The notes: a model not told the origin generated them from the sequence alone. A DNA stretch of 7,253 nt from Sphingopyxis sp. (GCA_026125835.1 JAHCKJ010000105.1:1-7253), one strand, 5' to 3'. Counted from the stretch's first letter, positions 1 to 6,393 are shown. Numbers and translations: made by a program.

Positions 1-36
1 CGGCGTGGCGCAAGGCCACTGGCCCCCACCCGCTGC

Positions 37-60
37 GACTAGCGAGCAAGCTCGCAAGTC
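37..60. repeat. Imperfect inverted repeat (hairpin)
   Basis: GACT-A-GCGAG (37-46) and CTCGC-A-AGTC (51-60) are complementary except for one A/A mismatch, and enclose the 4-nt loop CAAG. It lies 6 nt before a second perfect hairpin (67-88). Together they form a compact structured unit downstream of the minus-strand gene that ends at 94. This could be an intergenic repeat unit or part of a transcript-end structure. No T-run follows on the minus strand, so a classical intrinsic terminator is not supported. Confidence 0.6.
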
Positions 61-66
61 TCGCTG

Positions 67-88
67 CCCCTCCCGTGAACGGGAGGGG
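67..88 (-). repeat. Perfect 9-bp hairpin after the ABM gene stop
   Basis: CCCCTCCCG (67-75) and CGGGAGGGG (80-88) are exact reverse complements around the loop TGAA. The hairpin starts 5 nt beyond the stop codon of the minus-strand gene (94-96), where a transcript-end or 3'-stabilising structure would sit. There is no U-tract after it on the minus strand, so it is called an inverted repeat rather than a terminator. The GC-rich arms resemble the short inverted repeats scattered in intergenic regions of sphingomonad genomes; that link is inference. Confidence 0.6.
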
Positions 89-93
89 ACGAT

Positions 94-402
94 TTATCCC
101 GCCACCCGCGCCGTCACATCTTCGGCCGAGAAGATCCGCATCACCGGCGACTGCGGCGAGAGGGCGCGCATTTCGGCGACGAAGGCGCCCGACGCGGGGA
201 CCGCGAAGTGGGCGCGCACCGCGGCCATATCCGCCCACTCCTCGACAAAGACGAGGCGGTCGGGGTTTTCGACATCGATATGGCAGTTATGCGCCAGACA
301 CCCCGCCTCGCCGCGCGACCGCGCGCTATGCTCGGCGCCGAGCGCGATCATGCGCTCGCGATGCTCGGGGGTCAGGATGACGTGGCCGGTGATGAGGATC
401 AT
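94..402 (-). CDS. ABM-domain protein, putative quinol monooxygenase family
   Basis: This encodes a 102-residue protein, a typical length for a single antibiotic biosynthesis monooxygenase (ABM) domain, a dimeric ferredoxin-like fold. The order of motifs fits the family: a beta strand at the N-terminus (MILITGHVIL), a central helix (TPEHRERMIALG), GCLAHNCHIDVENPDR (residues 34-49), VFVEEW (51-56) and a following helix with H65 (AAVRAHF). Family members include heme-degrading, quinol-oxidising and purely structural proteins, so the substrate cannot be read from this sequence. I chose the ATG at 402-400 because the fold begins there. The frame is open upstream to 507, but those 35 residues are basic and unlike the family. 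The ribosome site is weak (GGGA, 11 nt upstream). The gene stands alone and diverges from the HEPN-like gene to its right. Confidence 0.75.
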   Translation of the reverse strand: MILITGHVILTPEHRERMIALGAEHSARSRGEAGCLAHNCHIDVENPDRLVFVEEWADMAAVRAHFAVPASGAFVAEMRALSPQSPVMRIFSAEDVTARVAG

Positions 403-723
403 GAGGTCAAAATTCCCATAGCGGACGACAGATCGCTGCGCGCGAACATATGGTCGCGCTATATCAATTGCGATGCGGTTACTTAGGTATCTGCATTTGC
501 GATTCATAACCCCAGAAAAGAACGACTCATTCGCCCCGTCGGTTCGTGATGTTGCTTTTCTTTCTTACTCGGATTGGGACGACTGGTTCTGATTCGAAAC
601 CGCGCATATCCTTATTTAAGCTGACGCCGAAGGCCGTGTGAATCGAATATGGGCTTGCGCGGCGTCGGTGGCGTCGCCAGCATCCTGCGAAGCGTTTCTA
701 TCTCTTTTTGATTGGTGTCAGTC
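403..723. other. Gene-free, AT-richer intergenic region
   Basis: This 321-base gap lies between two divergent genes and must contain both promoters. The composition shifts from GC-rich to roughly balanced at about 480 and stays so into the next gene. I see the 20-bp palindrome at 440-459 and a TTGATA hexamer on the minus strand (467-462), but no -10 box at proper spacing from it. I find no small ORF with a credible ribosome site, no tRNA and no terminator. Confidence 0.5.
440..459 (-). promoter_or_regulatory. Imperfect 20-bp palindrome, possible operator of the ABM gene
   Basis: GCGCGA (440-445) and TCGCGC (454-459) flank a central CATATG that is itself palindromic. Only one symmetric pair (446/453) breaks the dyad. 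The site lies 38-57 nt upstream of the ABM start codon, where a dimeric repressor could block transcription. A TTGATA -35-like hexamer lies just upstream on the minus strand. No regulator gene is in view, so the operator role is inferred from symmetry and position. Confidence 0.35.
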
Positions 724-1386
724 ATGTCAGGTTCGCTAAAAAGACGTAAAATCGTCGCATCGTCGGTTGGCTTGGGGCCCCCGCTAAACGTAGATTTGCT
801 TCCAGAGGTTGACGCACCTGATCCTGAGCCACTGCTGCCGGAATGTGATCGTGAGTTAGGGCTTTACTTACGCGCATACAATGAGATCGAAAAGGGCATG
901 CTATCGACGTTTGAGCGCCTTCTGGACTCAAACCCCACTGCCGCACAAATCATTTTCCATTCTAGCGCCTCAGCCGCGACGATCCGCGAAATCATGACCT
1001 CGATTGGACGCAATCGTTTGAACAAGAAGGCCTTTGACAAGCTAGACAAACTTCTGAGTCGCGTGAAAACCCAAGCGACATTTCGGAATCGCATCGTCCA
1101 CGGGACATGGATGATGGTTATAAAGGTCCACCGCCACAAAAACGGCACCGAAGTAAAACGGACTAACAAATGGGTCCGTTGGTATCAGCCATCCGACCCC
1201 GAAATGGTCCGAAAAATGATGGGCCCACCCAAAAATACCAAACTGCTTGCCGACTATCAGTTTGAAATTTCACGTTTGAACCAGCTGGCCGCAGCCGCCT
1301 TCGATTTAGGCCGGGAAATCCAAGTATTTTCAGAATGCATCAAACTTGAGCCTTACAACGAAGCGCAGCCGATAGGACGCATTTGA
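724..1386 (+). CDS. HEPN-like protein of unknown function, possible RNase
   Basis: I do not recognise a named family for this 220-residue protein. Its clearest mark is RNRIVH followed by G (residues 121-126, bases 1084-1101). This fits the HEPN consensus R-[N/D/H]-x3-H, in which Arg and His form the metal-independent RNA-cleaving site of dimeric HEPN ribonucleases found in toxins, Cas proteins and Abi systems. The surroundings look helical (FDKLDKLLSRVKTQATF before it, and LNQLAAAAFDLGREIQVF near the C-terminus), as HEPN requires. The N-terminus (about 1-45) is basic, then rich in Pro, Asp and Glu, and probably unstructured. No signal peptide or membrane segment is seen. I chose the ATG at 724; an in-frame TTG at 712 would add four residues, and neither has a good ribosome site. 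GC is about 48% over 1021-1140 (58 of 120 bases), well below the operon, which suggests acquisition. No antitoxin gene adjoins it. Confidence 0.6.
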   Translation: MSGSLKRRKIVASSVGLGPPLNVDLLPEVDAPDPEPLLPECDRELGLYLRAYNEIEKGMLSTFERLLDSNPTAAQIIFHSSASAATIREIMTSIGRNRLNKKAFDKLDKLLSRVKTQATFRNRIVHGTWMMVIKVHRHKNGTEVKRTNKWVRWYQPSDPEMVRKMMGPPKNTKLLADYQFEISRLNQLAAAAFDLGREIQVFSECIKLEPYNEAQPIGRI

Positions 1387-1528
1387 CCACCCGCCGCAAA
1401 TCATCGGGCTCCCCACAGCGCAATTAGTGGCGTTATACGCTGTATAGTATGCACGTAACGAATGGCTGGTTGCACCAAAGGCTCTCACATCTCGCTGACG
1501 GCGGAGCATGACACTTCCATGACAATCC

Positions 1529-1546
1529 CTGTCACAAACACGTCAC
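1529..1546 (+). promoter_or_regulatory. Pho box (PhoB binding site) of the pst operon
   Basis: Two direct repeats spaced 11 bp apart, CTGTCAC (1529-1535) and ACGTCAC (1540-1546), are separated by AAAC. This matches the established Pho-box layout CTGTCAT-n4-CTGTCAY, with the first repeat nearly perfect and the second keeping GTCAC. An additional degenerate half-site (ATGACA, 1519-1524) precedes it. The site ends 83 bases before the pstS ATG, so PhoB bound here would activate the operon under phosphate limitation. No convincing -10 box could be picked out downstream. Confidence 0.8.
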
Positions 1547-1629
1547 ACAACTCCCCCAAATGGCGCTCAGCGAGTCGCCGCGGGGGTGGTGGCTTGGTTC
1601 GGTAACGACCCCCATCAACAGGATTTTCC

Positions 1630-2691
1630 ATGGCTCAGAAATTCGCGCCCCGCACCCTTGGCGTCGTCGGCGCCGCCGTGTGCGCGCTGGCGCTTTCCGC
1701 CTGTCAGGACCAGGCTTCGTCGGGTGGCGGCGCGCGCGATTTCATCAGCGCGGTCGGATCGTCGACGGTCTATCCCTTTGCCACCGCGGTCGGTGAGAAG
1801 TTCGCTGAAGCGACGGGCAACAAGACGCCGAAGATCGACAGCACCGGCACCGGCGGCGGCTTCGAACGCTTTTGCTCGGGCGTCGGCGGCGGCACTCCCG
1901 ACATCGCCAACGCATCGCGCCGGATGAAGAAGAAGGAATTCGACACCTGCGTCAAGAACGGCGTGACCGACATCGTCGAAGTCCAGATCGGCATCGACGG
2001 CATCGCGCTGGGCGAAGCGACGCGCGGCCCCGGTTTCCAGCTGACCGAAGAGGATGTGTACAAGGCGCTCGCGGCGAACCCCTATGGCCAGCCCAACACC
2101 GCCAAGACGTGGAAGGACGTCAACCCGGCGCTGCCCGCGGTCGCCATTTCGGTGTTCGGTCCGCCGTCGACCAGCGGCACGTACGACGCGTTCAAGGAGC
2201 TGATCCTGGCGAAGGGCTGCGACGCCAACCCGCAAATGAAGGCGCTGAAGGAAAGCGACAAAGACAAGCATGAGGCGACCTGCACGACGCTGCGCGGTTC
2301 GCCCTATTATGTCGAGCAGGGCGAGAATGATAACCTCATCATCTCGAAGCTCGACAAGAACCCGACCAGCCTGGGCATCTTTGGTTTCAGCTATCTTGAT
2401 GCCAACAAGGGCAAGATCAAGGGCGTGCCGGTGCAGGGCGTCGCGCCGAGCTATGCGGCGATCGCCGACGGCAGCTATCCGGGTTCGCGCCCGCTGTATA
2501 TCTATATCAAAAAGGCGCATGTCGGCGTCGTTCCGGGGCTGGCCGAATATGTCGCCGAGTTCCTGAAGGGCGCGGGCGAAGGCGGTTACCTGAATACCAA
2601 GGGGCTGATCGTGTCGCCCGCCGCGGTCGCGGCGACGGCGACGGCGAACGGCACGAACATGACCGCGCTGAACGGTGCCGAGCTGAAGTAA
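1630..2691 (+). CDS. pstS: Phosphate ABC transporter substrate-binding lipoprotein PstS
   Basis: PstS captures inorganic phosphate in the periplasm and hands it to the PstCA channel. The 353-residue product begins with a basic, hydrophobic signal sequence ending in a lipobox (LSAC, residues 22-25), so it is predicted to be lipid-anchored at Cys25, unlike the soluble E. coli protein. Phosphate-ligand segments are visible: GSSTVYPF (43-50), STGTGGGF (71-78), PDIANASRRM (90-99), TSGTYDAF (181-188) and YPGSRPLYIYIK (283-294). Four further cysteines (82, 107, 198, 218) may form two disulfides in the periplasm. The ATG at 1630 has AGGA (1620-1623) six bases upstream. The gene is first in the operon, behind a Pho box, and is separated from pstC by a 166-base gap with strong hairpins. 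Confidence 0.95.
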   Translation: MAQKFAPRTLGVVGAAVCALALSACQDQASSGGGARDFISAVGSSTVYPFATAVGEKFAEATGNKTPKIDSTGTGGGFERFCSGVGGGTPDIANASRRMKKKEFDTCVKNGVTDIVEVQIGIDGIALGEATRGPGFQLTEEDVYKALAANPYGQPNTAKTWKDVNPALPAVAISVFGPPSTSGTYDAFKELILAKGCDANPQMKALKESDKDKHEATCTTLRGSPYYVEQGENDNLIISKLDKNPTSLGIFGFSYLDANKGKIKGVPVQGVAPSYAAIADGSYPGSRPLYIYIKKAHVGVVPGLAEYVAEFLKGAGEGGYLNTKGLIVSPAAVAATATANGTNMTALNGAELK

Positions 2692-2704
2692 GTTTCCCCC
2701 CGCT

Positions 2705-2748
2705 GGTGACCGGCGCGGGTTGCGGCCTGCCCCGGTCACCGGTTTTTT
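2705..2748 (+). terminator. Terminator-like hairpin after pstS (likely attenuator)
   Basis: GGTGACCGG (2705-2713) and CCGGTCACC (2732-2740) are exact complements around an 18-nt GC-rich loop, followed by GG and a run of six T (2743-2748). It begins 13 bases after the pstS stop codon. The rest of the transporter continues on the same strand, so partial termination here would leave a pstS-only transcript. This fits the general need for excess binding protein over permease. The large loop makes its strength uncertain. Confidence 0.65.
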
Positions 2749-2762
2749 GGACCCGCCTATCC

Positions 2763-2836
2763 CCGTTCGTGTCGAGCGAAGTCGAGACACGCGAGCGCTG
2801 CGCCAGACGTATCTCGACTTCGCTCGATACGAACGG
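2763..2836. repeat. 25-bp inverted repeat between pstS and pstC
   Basis: The arms at 2763-2787 and 2812-2836 match as reverse complements at 24 of 25 positions; the single difference becomes a G-U pair in RNA. The loop is 24 nt. The arm sequence begins CCGTTCGTGTCGAGCGAAG. This kind of element, built around TCGAGCGAAGTCGAGA, looks like an interspersed intergenic repeat of sphingomonads. It ends 21 nt before the pstC start, so the hairpin could affect transcript stability or pstC translation. Confidence 0.8.
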
Positions 2837-2857
2837 AAACTTGGGAATCACTGAAAC

Positions 2858-4234
2858 GTGACCTTTAACGCCGCCGCCCTGTTATTGCTCATCGCGGGCC
2901 TCGCGCTGATCGGCTGGATTGCCGGTCGGCAGCGGTCAAACCTGCTCGCGGGGCGATCGGGGGCGAAGCTGCATTCGCGGCCGCAATATCATGGCTGGTA
3001 CGTCGCGCTGTGGCTGTTCGCGCCCGCGGCGCTGTTTCTGGCCGTCTGGTCGTCGGTGTCGCCGGGGCTGGTCACCAACGAGGTGCTGGCGAGCGAGGCG
3101 GCCGAAAATCTGCCCGAATTCGGGTTCGAGCGCGGGGCAATCCTGTCCGACGCGCGCGCGGTGGCACAGGGCAAGCAGGCCGCGGTGCGGCTGCCCGCCG
3201 CAGCGCCGCTGGTCGAACCCTATGCGGCGGCAGCGCACAAATATGCGTGGATCGGGATTGCGGCGATGCTGGCGCTGGCGCTGGCAGGCGGGCTGTATGC
3301 CTTCACCCGCATCAAGCCCGATTTCCGGGCGCGAACGCGGGTCGAGCGGATCGTGATGGCGGTGCTGTTGCTCGCCTCGCTCGTAGCGATTTTGACGACG
3401 TTCGGCATCGTGCTGTCGCTATTGTTCGAATCGATCCGCTTCTTCCAGCTGGTGTCGCCGCTGGAGCTTTTGTTCGGGACCAACTGGGCGCCGCAAAGCG
3501 GGGCGCCGCAACCCGACACCTTTGGCGGCATCCCCTTGTTCTGGGGCACGGTGCTGATCGGTGCGATCATCGCGATGATCGTCGCCATTCCCATTGGCAT
3601 GATGACCGCGGTGTACCTGACCCAATATGCCGCGCCGCGGGTGCGCCAGTGGGTGAAGCCGTGCCTGGAGATCCTCGCGGGGGTGCCAACCGTCGTTTAC
3701 GGCTATTTCGCTGCGCTGACCGTCGCCCCTGCGCTGCGCGAATTTGCGGTGATGCTGGGCATTCCCAACGCATCGACCGAAAGCGCGCTGGCGGCGGGGA
3801 TCGTGATGGGGGTGATGATCATCCCGTTCGTGTCGTCGATGGCCGACGACAGCATCAACGCGGTGCCGCAGGCGATGCGCGACGGATCGCTGGCATTGGG
3901 CGCGACGCCGAACGAGACGATCCGCCAGGTGCTGATCCCCGCGGCGCTGCCCGGCGTAATGGGCGGCATCTTGCTCGCGGTCAGCCGCGCGATCGGCGAG
4001 ACGATGATCGTGGTGATGGCCGCCGGCCTGTCGGCGAACCTGACCGCCAACCCCTTTGCCAGCGTCACCACGGTGACCGCGCAGATCGTCAAACTGCTGA
4101 CCGGCGACCAGGAATTCGACAGTGCCAAGACGCTCGCCGCCTTTGCGCTGGGGCTGGTGCTGTTCATCGTCACCCTGCTGCTCAACATCGCCGCGCTGCG
4201 GATCGTGAAGAAGTATCGCGAAGCTTATGAATAG
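2858..4234 (+). CDS. pstC: Phosphate ABC transporter permease PstC, long alphaproteobacterial form
   Basis: PstC is one of two inner-membrane channel subunits for phosphate import. At 458 residues it is much longer than E. coli PstC (about 320), because an N-terminal region with hydrophobic segments near 5-22, 48-66 and 129-149 precedes the permease core. This matches the extension called DUF3708 in Pfam, from memory. The core has segments near 165-190, 229-252, 273-291, 308-327, 366-390 and 426-448. The EAA-type cytoplasmic loop that docks PstB is visible as AMRDGSLALGATPNETIRQV (339-358). The start is a GTG at 2858 because the first membrane segment follows at once; GGGA lies 11 nt upstream, a weak ribosome site. 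The stop overlaps pstA by 8 bases, which suggests translational coupling. Confidence 0.93.
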   Translation: MTFNAAALLLLIAGLALIGWIAGRQRSNLLAGRSGAKLHSRPQYHGWYVALWLFAPAALFLAVWSSVSPGLVTNEVLASEAAENLPEFGFERGAILSDARAVAQGKQAAVRLPAAAPLVEPYAAAAHKYAWIGIAAMLALALAGGLYAFTRIKPDFRARTRVERIVMAVLLLASLVAILTTFGIVLSLLFESIRFFQLVSPLELLFGTNWAPQSGAPQPDTFGGIPLFWGTVLIGAIIAMIVAIPIGMMTAVYLTQYAAPRVRQWVKPCLEILAGVPTVVYGYFAALTVAPALREFAVMLGIPNASTESALAAGIVMGVMIIPFVSSMADDSINAVPQAMRDGSLALGATPNETIRQVLIPAALPGVMGGILLAVSRAIGETMIVVMAAGLSANLTANPFASVTTVTAQIVKLLTGDQEFDSAKTLAAFALGLVLFIVTLLLNIAALRIVKKYREAYE

Positions 4235-5483
4235 GGAAACCGCCCCCACCGACTGGAAAGCCGCGGCGATGCAGAAACGCATCGCGGGCCGCTACGCCGC
4301 CGAACGCCGGTTCAAGGCGGTAGGGCTGGGCGCGGTGCTTTTGTCGGGCGCGTTCCTGGCGTTCCTGCTGTTCGTGATGGTCGGCAACGGCGCGCGCGGT
4401 TTTACCTATACCAATGTCGCGGTGCCGATCGATTTCCAGTCGACGCCGCTGACCGTCGACAAGGCGCGGCTGGACGATGCCGACGCCGACCAGATGATCG
4501 CGAATGCCGGCCTCGCCGACATCGTCGCTTTTGCCGCCGACGAGGCGCTGGGCGACGGCGGGGCCGAGCTGATTTCCGAGAATGCGTGGAAGGAAGTGCG
4601 CAGCGCGATCAAGGACGATCCGGCGCTCCTTGACGGCAAGACAGTGTTCGAACTGCCCGCCGACAGCGCCGTCGACATGATGGCGAAGGAGGGCGGCCGC
4701 GGCGCGCTCGGGGTGCGGGTCGATGCGCTGGAGCGCGAAGGCAAGCTGTCGACCGGCATCCACTGGCCGTTCTTCAAAAACGCCGACGCGACCGATCCCG
4801 CGGTGGCGGGCATCTGGGGCGCGCTGAAAGGATCGGTGCTGACGATCTTCATCGCGTTCCTGATCGCATTCCCGACCGGGGTGCTCGCGGCGCTGTATCT
4901 GGAAGAATATGCGGCAAAGAACCGCTGGACCGACCTGATCGAAGTGTCGATCAACAACCTCGCCGCGGTGCCGTCGATCATCTTTGGCCTGCTCGCACTC
5001 GCGGTGTTCATCAACTGGTTCGGCATCTGTCAGGCGAGTCCGCTCGTCGGCGGCTTGACCTTGGCGCTGATGACGATGCCGGTGATCGTGATCGCCAGCC
5101 GCAATGCGATCAAATCGGTGCCGCCGTCGATCCGCGACGCGGCGCTGGGCGTCGGCGCCAGCCCGGTGCAGGTGGTGTTCCACCACGTCCTGCCCCTCGC
5201 CCTCCCCGGCATTTTGACCGGCACGATCATCGGCATGGCGCGCGCGCTGGGCGAGACGGCGCCACTGCTGCTCATCGGGATGCGCGCCTTTATCGGCGAC
5301 GTGCCGGGCGGCATCTGTTCGCCGTCGACCGTGTTGCCGATGCAGATCTTCCTCTGGTCGGACGAAGTCGACCGGGGCTTTGTCGAGAAAACCTCCGCCG
5401 CGATCATCGTGCTGCTGATTGTCCTGCTGTCGATGAACGCCTTTGCGATCTATCTTCGCAACAAATTCGAAAAACGCTGGTGA
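4227..5483 (+). CDS. pstA: Phosphate ABC transporter permease PstA with DUF3333-type N-terminal domain
   Basis: PstA is the second channel subunit and pairs with PstC. The protein has 418 residues against about 296 in E. coli. The excess is a polar region (about 55-195) rich in Asp, Glu and Ala between the first membrane segment (33-52) and the permease core, probably periplasmic; it fits the DUF3333 extension known from alphaproteobacterial PstA. The core has membrane segments near 200-225, 243-263, 273-291, 325-351 and 391-410. The EAA loop contacting PstB is SIRDAALGVGASPVQVVFHH (301-320) followed by LPLALPG. The ATG lies inside the end of pstC (8-base overlap). The stop TGA shares GTGA with a possible GTG start of pstB. 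Confidence 0.93.
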   Translation: MNRETAPTDWKAAAMQKRIAGRYAAERRFKAVGLGAVLLSGAFLAFLLFVMVGNGARGFTYTNVAVPIDFQSTPLTVDKARLDDADADQMIANAGLADIVAFAADEALGDGGAELISENAWKEVRSAIKDDPALLDGKTVFELPADSAVDMMAKEGGRGALGVRVDALEREGKLSTGIHWPFFKNADATDPAVAGIWGALKGSVLTIFIAFLIAFPTGVLAALYLEEYAAKNRWTDLIEVSINNLAAVPSIIFGLLALAVFINWFGICQASPLVGGLTLALMTMPVIVIASRNAIKSVPPSIRDAALGVGASPVQVVFHHVLPLALPGILTGTIIGMARALGETAPLLLIGMRAFIGDVPGGICSPSTVLPMQIFLWSDEVDRGFVEKTSAAIIVLLIVLLSMNAFAIYLRNKFEKRW

Positions 5484-5485
5484 AC

Positions 5486-6268
5486 ATGACCCAAGACGAT
5501 CTTATCATCGCCGACCCCAAGATGCGGGCACAGGGCGTCAACGTCTTTTACGGCGACAAACAGGCGATCAACGACGTGTCGATCGACGTTGGCACCGACC
5601 TGGTCACCGCCTTCATCGGCCCGTCGGGCTGCGGCAAGTCGACCTTTCTGCGGTCCTTGAACCGCATGAACGACACGGTCGCGAGCGCGCGCGTTACCGG
5701 CAAGATCGAGCTGGACGGCGAGGATATTTACGCGCCGTCGATGGACGTCGTGCAACTGCGCGCCCGCGTCGGCATGGTGTTCCAGAAACCGAACCCCTTC
5801 CCCAAGTCGATCTATGACAATGTCGGCTACGGCCCGCGCATCCACGGCCTGGCGCCGTCGAAGGCCGACCTCGACGTCGTCGTCGAGCGCGCGCTGGTGC
5901 GCGCCGGCCTGTGGGACGAGGTCAAGGATCGGCTGAACGAAAGCGGCACCGCGCTGTCGGGCGGCCAGCAGCAGCGCCTGTGTATCGCCCGCGCGATCGC
6001 GGTCGACCCCGAAGTCATTTTGATGGACGAGCCCTGCTCGGCGCTCGACCCAATCGCGACAGCAAAGATCGAGGAGCTGATCCACGAACTGCGCGGCAAA
6101 TTTGCGATCGTGATCGTCACCCACAATATGCAGCAGGCGGCCCGCGTGTCGCAGCGCACCGCCTTTTTCCACCTCGGGACGCTGGTCGAATATGGCAAGA
6201 CCACCGACATCTTCACCAACCCGAAGCAGGAACGCACAAAGGATTATATCACCGGCCGCTATGGTTGA
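5486..6268 (+). CDS. pstB: Phosphate ABC transporter ATP-binding protein PstB
   Basis: PstB hydrolyses ATP on the cytoplasmic face of PstCA to drive phosphate uptake. All nucleotide-binding motifs are intact in the 260-residue protein: Walker A GPSGCGKST (45-53), Q-loop in VFQKPNPFPKSIYDNVGYGP (98-117, diagnostic of PstB), signature LSGGQQQR (157-164), Walker B VILMDEP (177-183) with the catalytic Glu, D-loop SALD (185-188) and H-loop His213. The length is normal for the family. The ATG at 5486 starts 2 bases after the pstA stop. An in-frame GTG at 5480, overlapping that stop by 4 bases, would add Met-Asn and cannot be excluded. There is no clear ribosome site, which fits coupling to pstA translation. 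Confidence 0.96.
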   Translation: MTQDDLIIADPKMRAQGVNVFYGDKQAINDVSIDVGTDLVTAFIGPSGCGKSTFLRSLNRMNDTVASARVTGKIELDGEDIYAPSMDVVQLRARVGMVFQKPNPFPKSIYDNVGYGPRIHGLAPSKADLDVVVERALVRAGLWDEVKDRLNESGTALSGGQQQRLCIARAIAVDPEVILMDEPCSALDPIATAKIEELIHELRGKFAIVIVTHNMQQAARVSQRTAFFHLGTLVEYGKTTDIFTNPKQERTKDYITGRYG

Positions 6269-6290
6269 CGCGCATCGCCCTTTCCCTCTC

Positions 6291-6393
6291 CGTCATGCTG
6301 AACTTGGTTCAGCATCCATGGCCTGCGCTATCCTGTAGCGCGGCGTCGATCGAGAGGACCGGCCATGGATGCTGAACCAAGTTCAGGATGACG
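6291..6393. repeat. 33-bp inverted repeat between pstB and phoU
   Basis: The arms at 6291-6323 and 6361-6393 are reverse complements at 32 of 33 positions, with a single G/G clash (6297/6387). The 37-nt loop contains a second hairpin, GCGCTA (6325-6330) with TAGCGC (6336-6341). The arm core CTGAACTTGGTTCAGCATCC resembles an interspersed repeat I associate with sphingomonad intergenic regions. There is no transposase, target duplication or T-run. It starts 23 nt after the pstB stop and ends 56 nt before the phoU start. Confidence 0.85.

Noticed and set aside
403..507. N-terminal extension of the ABM protein to an upstream ATG at 507
   Set aside because: The 35 extra residues do not fit the compact ABM fold, and the palindrome within this stretch suggests it is promoter DNA.
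588..604. tRNA T-arm-like sequence (TTCGAAT on the minus strand), possible tRNA fragment or attachment site
   Set aside because: The closing pair next to the loop does not form, and no acceptor stem, anticodon arm or CCA end in register could be found.
1430..1460. Small nested inverted repeats (GCGT-TAT-ACGC, CGTTA/TAACG) and a TATAGT -10-like box upstream of the Pho box
   Set aside because: The stems are only 4-5 bp and there is no -35 box at proper spacing from TATAGT; not enough to call a promoter or terminator.
1615..2790. Long open frame on the minus strand opposite pstS
   Set aside because: It lies fully opposite a clear pstS, is rich in Arg and Ala as expected of antisense frames in GC-rich DNA, and shows no domain or ribosome site.
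3010..4230. Long plus-strand frame overlapping pstC in another register
   Set aside because: The translation is Gly/Arg/Ala/Asp-rich without membrane segments, while the overlapping pstC frame has all expected permease features.
4182..5186. Long minus-strand open frame opposite pstA
   Set aside because: Low-complexity Arg/His/Asp-rich translation mirroring pstA codons; a GC-skew artefact.
6291..6393. Insertion sequence or intrinsic terminator after pstB
   Set aside because: There is no transposase gene, no target-site duplication and no T-run after the stem; an interspersed inverted repeat is the simpler reading.
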